Below are positions 1 through 5,257 of a stretch of DNA of 8,288 nt, in pieces. Numbering within the stretch: position 1 is the first letter of the stretch; every line of letters begins with the position of its first letter. The stretch comes from Methanomicrobiales archaeon (GTDB lineage Archaea; Halobacteriota; Methanomicrobia; Methanomicrobiales; Methanospirillaceae). The translations under genes were made by a program, and so were the position numbers. The DNA is taken from contig JAAZNH010000282.1 of NCBI GenBank assembly GCA_012798365.1, forward strand, positions 1 to 8,288, read 5' to 3'. The notes under the pieces were generated by a model. It searched no databases. It was not told the origin of the DNA and saw nothing but the letters and a program-made list of their open reading frames with translations.

Positions 1-789
1 ATCCTGGCCATCGGGCTGTATGCCCGGTCGAAGTACAGGGATATCGCGTTTGTGCAGAGCGTTTCCGGCATGCTGATCATTTCCTCAGTCCCGGCTATCA
101 TCTTCGGGTTCCTCTTCGGGGAGTTTTTCGGGAACTTTGCCGAGATGATGGGCTGGCTGCACCCGGTCCATGTCCTTGGCATCACGTGGAACCGGGCCGA
201 GGCGATTATCCCGATGCTCATCCTCGCGATCACCGTTGGCGTGGTCCATGTTTTTTTAGGGCTCTCGCTGGGCATCCGGAACGCGATTATCATGAAAAAC
301 CGGCACCACCTCGCGGAGCGGGCAGGGATGATCCTGGCAATAACGGCGATCATCCTTGCAGTGGTGGCAGCATCAGGAACCGGGCCGCAGGAACTGATCT
401 ATGCTGCAGCCGCCCTGATGATCATCGGCCTTCCGCTGATCCTGTACGGGGCGGGGCCGTTTGGCGCCATCGAGGTAATGAGCACGGTGGGCAACATCCT
501 CTCCTACGCCCGCCTCATGGCGATTGGCATGGCATCCGTGATCCTCGCGATCGTGGCCAACGAGCTTGCGGGAGCCTTCGGGATCGCCATCATCGGGATC
601 TTCGTGGCCGTCTCCCTCCATGCACTGAATGTTGTCCTTGCCATGTTCAGCCCCTCCATCCACGCCATCCGTCTCCACCTCGTGGAGTTCTTCTCCAAAT
701 TCTACGAGGGCGGGGGGATCGAGTACCGGCCGTTCTCCCGCGGAGGGCCCCGCACAGAACAAGAGGCCGGGCACCAGAAAACCCCGTAA
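1..789 (+). CDS. atpI: A-type (V/A-type) ATP synthase subunit I, C-terminal part
   Basis: The reading frame is open from the left window edge, so only the last 262 residues are visible, against roughly 640-700 for the family. This is the membrane half of the a/I stator subunit, which forms the ion half-channels against the c/K ring of the A1Ao ATP synthase. About six hydrophobic helices are visible. The diagnostic stretch NILSYARLMAIGMAS carries the Arg (visible residue 171, codon 511-513) that matches the essential ion-translocating Arg of yeast Vph1 (R735). It is followed by the family-typical HALNVVLAMFSPSIHAIRLH and the end motif EFFSKFYEGGG. The C-terminal tail after IEYRPF is short and polar. 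No subunit K gene follows, unlike the I-K-E-C-F-A-B-D order known from Methanosarcina, so the gene is either last in its operon or separate. The identity is near certain. Gene order upstream cannot be seen. Confidence 0.95.
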   Translation: MLAIGLYARSKYRDIAFVQSVSGMLIISSVPAIIFGFLFGEFFGNFAEMMGWLHPVHVLGITWNRAEAIIPMLILAITVGVVHVFLGLSLGIRNAIIMKNRHHLAERAGMILAITAIILAVVAASGTGPQELIYAAAALMIIGLPLILYGAGPFGAIEVMSTVGNILSYARLMAIGMASVILAIVANELAGAFGIAIIGIFVAVSLHALNVVLAMFSPSIHAIRLHLVEFFSKFYEGGGIEYRPFSRGGPRTEQEAGHQKTP

Positions 790-804
790 CATGCCCGGTT
801 TGCC

Positions 805-859
805 AATCCGACAGGTCATCAGACATGGAGGAAGAGAAGAAACCGTAAGGTTTCTTCGA
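805..859 (+). repeat. 55-bp direct repeat, copy 1, with 9-bp hairpin
   Basis: This copy matches 970-1024 at 49 of 55 positions with no gaps. It begins AATCCGACAGGTCATCAGA and contains the purine-rich core GGAGGAAGAGAAGAA. Its 3' half folds into a perfect 9-bp stem (836-844 with 849-857) closed by the loop GTAA, a GNRA-type tetraloop in RNA. It starts 15 bp after the atpI stop codon, so it would lie in the 3' UTR of the ATP synthase transcript. Confidence 0.85.
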
Positions 860-894
860 ATTATCTCACAGGGTATTGTAAGAAAAGAAATTTG

Positions 895-931
895 TTTTTT
901 CGAGAAAAAAACCGGAAGTCAATTTTTTTTT
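895..931 (+). terminator. Candidate oligo-T terminator of atpI
   Basis: Two T-runs, T6 at 895-900 and T9 at 923-931, lie about 105-140 bp after the atpI stop codon. Archaeal transcription commonly ends at oligo-T without an obligatory hairpin. A 7-bp inverted repeat (938-944 with 951-957) follows the second run. If the RNA ends here, copy 1 of the 55-bp repeat would be in the 3' UTR and copy 2 outside it. Confidence 0.5.
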
Positions 932-969
932 AGAAACCCGGATCCTGATTGATCCGGATCAGAATTTCA

Positions 970-1024
970 AATCCGATAGGTCATCAGATCTGGAGGAAGA
1001 GAAGAATCCTTAAGGGTTCTTCGA
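970..1024 (+). repeat. 55-bp direct repeat, copy 2, with 9-bp hairpin
   Basis: This is the second copy of the element at 805-859, exactly 165 bp downstream. The hairpin is kept (1001-1009 with 1014-1022, loop TTAA). One A-U pair of copy 1 is changed to U-G, so both strands of the stem changed while pairing survived. Downstream, TTCG/CGAA (1020-1023 with 1045-1048) and TCGC/GCGA (1026-1029 with 1040-1043) could form a second stem, which partly competes with the first. Copy 1 lacks that extension. Confidence 0.85.
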
Positions 1025-1086
1025 GTCGCGATCGCCATTGCGAACGAAAGAAAAAAACCGATCCCGGCTTTCCGGCAAAAAGTCTG

Positions 1087-1103
1087 CCCTGCCCGACCCC
1101 CCT
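1087..1103 (+). repeat. GC-rich motif CCCTGCCCGACCCCCCT, left copy of inverted pair
   Basis: This 17-bp sequence recurs perfectly in inverted orientation at 1184-1200, and a 14-bp core recurs in direct orientation at 1340-1353. The inverted pair encloses an 80-bp interior. No target-site duplication is visible outside the arms. Confidence 0.8.
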
Positions 1104-1183
1104 CGGCTTCCGATGGAGGGAAAAACGGCAAAATCCCGGCGTGCTTTCCACAGGAAATTATGCGATTTTCAGCATGTACGAAA

Positions 1184-1200
1184 AGGGGGGTCGGGCAGGG
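1184..1200 (-). repeat. GC-rich motif, right (inverted) copy
   Basis: This is the exact reverse complement of 1087-1103. On the + strand it reads as G6, G3 and G4 tracts (extending to 1201) separated by two-base spacers, which gives it some G-quadruplex character, although four clean separated G3 tracts are not present. It is preceded by GCATGTAC (1172-1179), an octamer that also directly precedes the third motif copy. Confidence 0.8.
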
Positions 1201-1212
1201 GCAATTCGTAAT

Positions 1213-1257
1213 TTTTCCGGCCCAGCGATCAAGCCGGCAGGCAATCCGGCCGGAAAA
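1213..1257. repeat. 10-bp perfect inverted repeat (hairpin)
   Basis: TTTTCCGGCC (1213-1222) is the exact complement of GGCCGGAAAA (1248-1257), with a 25-base loop. A GC-rich stem with A/T ends could form in RNA from either strand. Confidence 0.7.
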
Positions 1258-1276
1258 CCGGGTCGCTCCTCTCCCT

Positions 1277-1311
1277 GATGTGCCCGTAAATCTCACCGGT
1301 CCCGGCACATC
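1277..1311. repeat. 8-bp perfect inverted repeat (hairpin)
   Basis: GATGTGCC (1277-1284) pairs with GGCACATC (1304-1311) across a 19-base loop, just after the 1213-1257 hairpin. In GC-rich DNA one such 8-bp match could be chance. Its position next to the stronger hairpin is why it is listed. Confidence 0.5.
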
Positions 1312-1338
1312 TTCACGCCCCGGGAAAAAATGCATGTA

Positions 1339-1354
1339 CCTGCCCGACCCCCCC
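1339..1354 (+). repeat. GC-rich motif, third (partial) copy
   Basis: CCTGCCCGACCCCCCC matches the 1087-1103 motif over 15 bp and then diverges. The octamer GCATGTAC at 1332-1339 abuts it and recurs at 1172-1179. Three copies within 270 bp in a gene-free stretch suggest a dispersed repeat family or a binding site rather than chance. Confidence 0.7.
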
Positions 1355-1530
1355 ATTGACCCGACCCGGTACCGTCCGATCCGGCACGACGCCCGGCCCG
1401 AGCAGGCAATGATGCTGCCGGATCCCGGGCGAATCATCCCGTCCCCGCGATGAAGAGACGCGTGCAGCCCGGAAAGGGAGGGTGAACAACAAATAGGAAA
1501 CCCGCCTGCATCTGGTGCCGGCAGGCACTC

Positions 1531-1538
1531 AAAAAAAA
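1531..1538 (-). terminator. Oligo-T terminator after the zinc-ribbon gene
   Basis: On the minus strand a T8 run begins two bases after the TAA stop codon of the zinc-ribbon gene. A small GTGCC/GGCAC hairpin (1515-1519 with 1524-1528) follows it. This fits a simple archaeal terminator for leftward transcription. Confidence 0.65.
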
Positions 1539-1539
1539 G

Positions 1540-2451
1540 TTATTTTTTCTGGAAGCAGTCCCGGCAGGTCCATTTTGCTTTGAGGAGCCCCATCTTCCGC
1601 ACGCAGCTGGCGCAGCCCTGGATCCCGCATTCCTCGCAGGTCTCGAGCTCATTGGCAGGGACCATCTTGCCGCACCGGGGGCATTCCACCATCTCGTCAG
1701 GGGACGCGGTGCCGGGAGTATCGTCAAGGGTCCCGTACAGGGCCTCGTTTGCAAGCGAGGATGCCGGTACCGTATCTGCATGCCCGTTGTCCGCACCCGG
1801 CCGATCTTCCAACGCAAAAACCGCAGCGCTGGTCTCGCATGCCACCCGCCAGAAAAGATTGGCAATGATGAATATACCAATCCAGAAGAGCGGGATTTCA
1901 GAGAGGAGATCTCCGGAGGCCTTACTGGCAGAATCAGCTGATGAATCGGATGACGGAGTTGTGGACTTCTGGGACTTTGCCGAATCCGCCATGATACCGG
2001 CAAAGACGATGAGGATGATGGCGATGACGCCGAGCCAGTAGACCAGTTTCATGGAGGTTTTTGCAAACTGCTTTTTGAACGGGCGCGGCTTTTCGGCAAC
2101 CAGCGGCCGACGGGCAACAGGGGGCTTTACCGGGACACGGGCCCGGGCCGGCTCTGCATACGGCCGGGACGCAGGAGCCGGAGGGGCCGGGGGCTGGGCT
2201 GGCGGGTAATACTCCTGCTGCGGGGGAGGGGCGGAGTACTGCGGGGCCGGCTGGACCGGCTGCTGGTACACGGGTTGCTGCACCGGAAGCGGTGGCGGGG
2301 GCGGAGGAGTCTCCGCTACGACCCGCGGGGTGGTCCGGACAAACACCTTCCTGGGCTGCTCATCCATCGGAAACGGGGTGCCGCACTTGTTGCAGAACTG
2401 CGACTGGTCGTCAATCGCCTGGCGGCCGCAATTGGGACAGGTTTTGGGCAT
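1540..2451 (-). CDS. Membrane protein with zinc-binding domains at both ends
   Basis: The product is 303 residues of unknown function. Residues 5-23 form an N-terminal zinc ribbon (CPNCG ... CNKCG; Cys 5, 8, 20, 23). A long low-complexity linker rich in Pro and Gln follows (about 49-112), then a basic stretch (114-135). Two predicted transmembrane helices follow, at about 136-154 and 186-203, separated by a Ser/Asp-rich loop. The C-terminal part carries four CxxC pairs (Cys 257/260, 272/275, 280/283, 296/299), enough for two zinc ions in a RING- or treble-clef-like fold. With two helices, both ends should lie on the same side, presumably the cytoplasm. The start is the ATG at 2449-2451, because the zinc ribbon begins at once. 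No strong Shine-Dalgarno site is visible. It lies downstream of the methionine synthase gene but is separated from it by a terminator, so it is probably its own unit. Scaffold or regulatory roles are possible, but nothing in the sequence proves one. Confidence 0.85.
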   Translation of the reverse strand: MPKTCPNCGRQAIDDQSQFCNKCGTPFPMDEQPRKVFVRTTPRVVAETPPPPPPLPVQQPVYQQPVQPAPQYSAPPPQQEYYPPAQPPAPPAPASRPYAEPARARVPVKPPVARRPLVAEKPRPFKKQFAKTSMKLVYWLGVIAIILIVFAGIMADSAKSQKSTTPSSDSSADSASKASGDLLSEIPLFWIGIFIIANLFWRVACETSAAVFALEDRPGADNGHADTVPASSLANEALYGTLDDTPGTASPDEMVECPRCGKMVPANELETCEECGIQGCASCVRKMGLLKAKWTCRDCFQKK

Positions 2452-2529
2452 ATGCTATCGCTCAGGATAACTGGATGCGTAAAAGTCCAATAAGTTGTTG
2501 ATCCATCGTGTGAACGAAGCGTTCAGCAC

Positions 2530-2543
2530 AAAAAACAAAAAAA
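2530..2543 (-). terminator. Oligo-T terminator after the methionine synthase gene
   Basis: On the minus strand the sequence reads T7-G-T6 starting 15 bases after the stop codon at 2559-2561. A 6-bp inverted repeat, TGAACG/CGTTCA with a 3-base loop (2511-2525), follows at once. It may belong to the terminator or to the promoter region of the next gene. Confidence 0.7.
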
Positions 2544-2558
2544 TGAGGAGGGCGCGAT

Positions 2559-3464
2559 TCAGAGTGAGAGGCGCACTTCTTTTGCAGCATCGCACATGTT
2601 CTTGAGTTTCCAGTATGCTGCCTCGCGGCTCCGCATCCGCATGCCGCAGTCCGGGTCAATGAGAAGGATCTTGGGGTCGAAGTGGTCAACGCCGCGCTGG
2701 ATCCGCTGTTTGATCTCGGCAACGGTCTCGACCTCCTCAGAGCTTGAGTCAACACAGCCAAACCCGAGCATCTTCCCGGTGAGGTCGCGCCTTGAGAGGA
2801 TGTCGAGATTGTCGAGGTTCTTCGAGAACTCAAAGTCCAGCACGTTGACGTTGAACTTGAGCACCTCATCGAGCACGTTCCCGAGGTTCCCGCAGACATG
2901 CATGCAGATCGGGATATGGACAGCAGAACCGATCATCTCCACCGCCTGTTTTGCCGTGGCAAGATCGGCGATGCCGGTTGAGAGGATGGGCTCATCGATC
3001 TGGAGCAGGGCAACGCCGGCAGCCTCAAGGCTCTTTGCCTCGACAATGAGCGCGGCGGCAAGGTCGAGGGCCACCTCCTCCTTATTGCGGTACATCGGGG
3101 TGCTGAGGTGCAGGCCGTGGGCAAGGGTTGTCGGGCCGGTGATGATCCCCTTGACCTTGGGGAATTTCGAGAGCGCGTATTTCGTGTCGGCAACCGTGAT
3201 CGGGCCGGCGGCCGGCTGGATCTTGCCGATGACCTGCTGGTCGCGGACCCCCGGCAATTTGGACGTGAACGCGCCGATCATATCGCCGCGGACCTGGCCA
3301 TCGGAGATGAGATCGATGCCTGCCCCTACCTGGTCGGCAACCGCGGTCTCGACTGCCCCAGCCAGCGGGTCGAAGAGGCTTTTGAGACCTCCCGCTTTCA
3401 CGACCGGGTAACTGCCGACAACGGTTGTCGCGAGGACTTTATTGATGAAATATGACTTGGACAT
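2559..3464 (-). CDS. metE: Folate-independent methionine synthase, short MetE-like
   Basis: The product is 301 residues, corresponding to the C-terminal catalytic barrel of cobalamin-independent MetE without its N-terminal half. It transfers a methyl group to homocysteine to make methionine. Related archaeal enzymes (Methanothermobacter MetE) take the methyl group from methylcobalamin or a corrinoid protein rather than from a folate. The zinc ligands are all recognisable: His189 and Cys191 (CMHVCG), Glu212 (DFEFS) and Cys273 (DPDCGMRMR), matching H641, C643, E665 and C726 of E. coli MetE. GSYP (17-20) and QIDEP (155-159) are further family motifs. The start is the ATG at 3462-3464, directly before the conserved N-terminus. 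It lies 59 bp downstream of aspS on the same strand with its own TATA-like element, so co-transcription is possible but not required. The MetE-like family is clear. Which of the folate-independent Mes subfamilies it belongs to cannot be settled by eye. Confidence 0.9.
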   Translation of the reverse strand: MSKSYFINKVLATTVVGSYPVVKAGGLKSLFDPLAGAVETAVADQVGAGIDLISDGQVRGDMIGAFTSKLPGVRDQQVIGKIQPAAGPITVADTKYALSKFPKVKGIITGPTTLAHGLHLSTPMYRNKEEVALDLAAALIVEAKSLEAAGVALLQIDEPILSTGIADLATAKQAVEMIGSAVHIPICMHVCGNLGNVLDEVLKFNVNVLDFEFSKNLDNLDILSRRDLTGKMLGFGCVDSSSEEVETVAEIKQRIQRGVDHFDPKILLIDPDCGMRMRSREAAYWKLKNMCDAAKEVRLSL

Positions 3465-3497
3465 AAAAAACCCTGGCCCCTGATGGTACAGATCCTT

Positions 3498-3507
3498 GTT
3501 TTTAAGG
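3498..3507 (-). promoter_or_regulatory. TATA-like element for the methionine synthase gene
   Basis: On the minus strand CCTTAAAAAC is centred about 38 bases before the ATG at 3464. Transcription starting some 25 bases downstream would leave a leader of about a dozen bases. It sits in the 59-bp gap after the aspS stop codon and is not a perfect archaeal TATA box. Confidence 0.4.
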
Positions 3508-3523
3508 CAAAAATAGTTCGTGG

Positions 3524-4816
3524 TCAGGGGACCAGCCGGTGCAGGTCCCGCGGGAAGAGGACGGCTTCCCGGACATTGGAGAGGCCGAGCATGGTCATGA
3601 CAAGCCGGTCAGCACCAAGGCCCCAGCCGGCGTGCGGCGGCATGCCGTACCGGAAGGGCTTGAGGTAGAACTCGAATGATTCGGGATTCAGGCCTTTCTT
3701 TGCAATCTGTCTGACCAGCACATCGTACCGGTGCTCCCGCTGGGCCCCGCTTGAGAGCTCCATCCTCGGGTGCATCATGTCAAACGCCTTGCAGATGGAG
3801 GGATCGTTCTCGTACTGCATGGCATAGTAGGGCCGGATCTCGGAGGGCCAGTCAACAATGAAATAGTGGCCGCCCATCTCGGCACCGATCGCCCGCTCCG
3901 CGGCTGGGCTCACATCGTCGCCGTACTTGATCGGGTCCTCAATCTTCTTTGCGGCAATCTCGATTGCCTCCGCGTACGGGAGCCGGGGGAAGGCGGCCTT
4001 CGGGACAGAAAAGTCCTCGACACCAATGTTCGCTATCTGGACACTGCAGGTCTTGTCCACGTACTCGTAGGTCTTTTTGATGAGATCCTCTAAGATGCGC
4101 ATGACCTCAAGGTGGTCGGCAAACGACATCTCGATATCAATCGAGGTTGCCTCGTTGAGGTGCTTTGTGGTCGCGTGCTCCTCGGCGCGGAAGATCGGGC
4201 CGATCTCGTATACTTTCTCGCAGCCGGCGGCCATCATCATCTGCTTGTACAGCTGCGGGCTCTGGTTGAGGAAGGCTTCCTTGTCAAAGTAGGCGATCGG
4301 GAACAGTTCGGTCCCGCCTTCGGTTGCCGCTGCCACGATCTTGGGGGTGGTGATTGCAGTGAAACCGTTGTTGTGGAGGTATTCGTTGATCGCGTACACT
4401 GCCGCGCTGCGGATCTCGAAGACCGCGGCAACGCGGGGCCGCCGCACATCGAGGAACCGGGCATCGAGCCGGGTATCGAGTTCTGCGGAGACTTTCTCGG
4501 AAACATCGAGGGGGAGGGGTGTCTCGGCAAGGCTGATGATCTCGATCGATTCAGGAACGATCTCGCGGCCGCCGGGCGCCTTATCCATGGCCTTGACCGC
4601 GCCGGTGACCCGGACAACGGATTCGCGGGATACTGCCTTGACCGCGGCAAGGACCTGTTCGGAGACTTTCTTTTTCGGGATGGTCACCTGGATGATGCCG
4701 GACCGGTCGCGGATGAGCATGAAGGCAAGGCCACCGAGGTCACGGACCTCGTGGACCCAGCCGGCGATCTCTGCTGAACCGGACTCCGGAGTGACTTGTG
4801 CTATGGGGATGCGCAT
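3524..4816 (-). CDS. aspS: Aspartyl-tRNA synthetase, archaeal type, probably non-discriminating
   Basis: The product is 430 residues, the usual length for archaeal AspRS, and lacks the bacterial GAD insertion. It attaches Asp to tRNA(Asp). The N-terminal OB-fold anticodon-binding domain spans about 1-100, followed by the class II core: motif 1 (about 132-160, ending TPKI), motif 2 (about 203-230, with GPIFRAEEH and the aspartate-site sequence around QSPQLYKQ), and motif 3 (GWGLGADRL, 397-405). His22 in GWVHEV and Pro81 in DKAPGG replace the Trp26 and Lys85 of discriminating Thermococcus-type AspRS. That pair is associated with enzymes that also charge tRNA(Asn), giving Asp-tRNA(Asn) for GatCAB to amidate. 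The start is the ATG at 4814-4816, with a weak AGGA about 4 bases upstream. The gene leads a leftward series with the methionine synthase gene next. Identity is very sure. The dual specificity is inferred from two residues. Confidence 0.97.
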   Translation of the reverse strand: MRIPIAQVTPESGSAEIAGWVHEVRDLGGLAFMLIRDRSGIIQVTIPKKKVSEQVLAAVKAVSRESVVRVTGAVKAMDKAPGGREIVPESIEIISLAETPLPLDVSEKVSAELDTRLDARFLDVRRPRVAAVFEIRSAAVYAINEYLHNNGFTAITTPKIVAAATEGGTELFPIAYFDKEAFLNQSPQLYKQMMMAAGCEKVYEIGPIFRAEEHATTKHLNEATSIDIEMSFADHLEVMRILEDLIKKTYEYVDKTCSVQIANIGVEDFSVPKAAFPRLPYAEAIEIAAKKIEDPIKYGDDVSPAAERAIGAEMGGHYFIVDWPSEIRPYYAMQYENDPSICKAFDMMHPRMELSSGAQREHRYDVLVRQIAKKGLNPESFEFYLKPFRYGMPPHAGWGLGADRLVMTMLGLSNVREAVLFPRDLHRLVP

Positions 4817-4877
4817 AAAATCCTATAACAATGGGTGGCGGGAGGTAATGAGATTATGGTGAACGGACGGGATCCGG

Positions 4878-5139
4878 CTAATCCCACTTACTCCAGTCCC
4901 AGTGATATTTCTGGCCGGCCCGTTGAATCCAGGAGAGGATGCAGGAAAACCCGATGATAATTACTGCAATAAGAATTATTCCCTGGGTATCATGGGAGAC
5001 GGGGAGATGAAAATACGCCAGCAAAAAAAAGCGATCCGAGAACGCTGACCACCAGGGCCAGGCCCTTTCCCAAATTCATCGCCAGGATAACCGTATTATG
5101 ATAATGATCCGGCCGTGGTGGTATCAGGTTCCCTGTCAT
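4878..5139 (-). pseudogene. Small two-helix membrane protein ORF with a frameshift in a T8 run
   Basis: From the ATG at 5137-5139 the frame reads MTGNLIPPRPDHYHNTVILA and then a hydrophobic helix (NLGKGLALVVSVLGSLF). It reaches a T8 run (5023-5030) and stops early at 4990-4992 after 49 residues. The +1 frame from the run continues as LLAYFHLPVSHDTQ, a second strong helix (GIILIAVIIIGFSCILSW), and a polar tail QRAGQKYHWDWSKWD ending at TAG 4878-4880. With seven Ts instead of eight, one continuous 86-residue protein with two transmembrane helices results. A TTAATAAA box 27 bases upstream of the ATG supports a real, leaderless gene. It ends 61 bp before aspS on the same strand. I do not recognise the family. 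A sequencing error in the homopolymer, a recent mutation, slippage, or a programmed shift are all possible. Confidence 0.65.
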
Positions 5140-5162
5140 TATCGTGAAGTTAGCGTTTTGGA

Positions 5163-5170
5163 TTTATTAA
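5163..5170 (-). promoter_or_regulatory. TATA box for the small membrane protein gene
   Basis: On the minus strand TTAATAAA is centred about 27 bases from the ATG at 5139, which is where transcription would begin at or next to the start codon. It shares the divergent region with the promoter of the rightward gene at 5258. Confidence 0.5.
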
Positions 5171-5219
5171 CGTGCGGCAATCGTGGAAAGCACAAAACCC
5201 CTCCGAAAAACCCTCCATA

Positions 5220-5227
5220 TTTATATT
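5220..5227 (+). promoter_or_regulatory. TATA box for the gene at 5258
   Basis: TTTATATT, in an A/T-rich stretch, is centred about 34 bases before the ATG at 5258 and would place the transcript start near 5249, leaving a leader of about 9 bases. It decides the start codon: the upstream in-frame GTG at 5183 lies before this box. Confidence 0.65.
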
Positions 5228-5257
5228 TTGCCGCCTCAATGGTTAGATCAGAATACT

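Larger units (their letters stand above)
790..1539. other. Long convergent intergenic region, no credible gene, repeat-rich
   Basis: This 750-bp gap lies between two genes that point toward each other. The open frames in it (for example on the minus strand at 967-1437) give Arg/Gly/Pro-rich translations without recognisable domains and overlap the repeats, so I do not call them genes. The content is T-rich tracts just after atpI, two copies of a 55-bp repeat with hairpins, three copies of a C/G-rich motif, and several perfect inverted repeats between about 1140 and 1430. It could encode a structured RNA or simply collect dispersed repeats. The sequence alone does not decide. Confidence 0.7.

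Noticed and set aside
824..848. Tiny frame ATG GAG GAA GAG AAG AAA CCG TAA inside the first 55-bp repeat
   Set aside because: The second copy has CTG instead of ATG and codes for only seven residues. Conservation is better explained by the hairpin.
1184..1201. G-quadruplex
   Set aside because: The tracts are G6, G3 and G4 with two-base spacers. A standard four-tract three-layer form would require splitting the G6 with no loop.
1087..1354. CRISPR array
   Set aside because: The three motif copies differ in orientation and spacing and have no regular spacer length. No cas gene is near.
967..1437. A 156-codon open frame on the minus strand, and overlapping plus-strand frames, in the gap after atpI
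   Set aside because: The translations are Arg/Gly/Pro-rich with no domain, run through the inverted repeats and one 55-bp repeat, and have no matching promoter or start signal. High GC content makes such frames common.
2462..2506. A 14-codon frame (MDQQLIGLLRIQLS) upstream of the zinc-ribbon gene, possible leader peptide
   Set aside because: There is no Shine-Dalgarno site, no attenuator-like hairpins after it and no run of regulatory codons. A frame this short arises easily by chance.
2511..2525. Inverted repeat TGAACG-AAG-CGTTCA as a possible operator
   Set aside because: Only 6 bp per arm and directly beside an oligo-T terminator. It is noted under the terminator, but there is nothing to tie it to a regulator.
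4112..4777. Long plus-strand open frame of 221 codons opposite aspS
   Set aside because: It is the complement-strand shadow of a clearly conserved synthetase gene in high-GC DNA.
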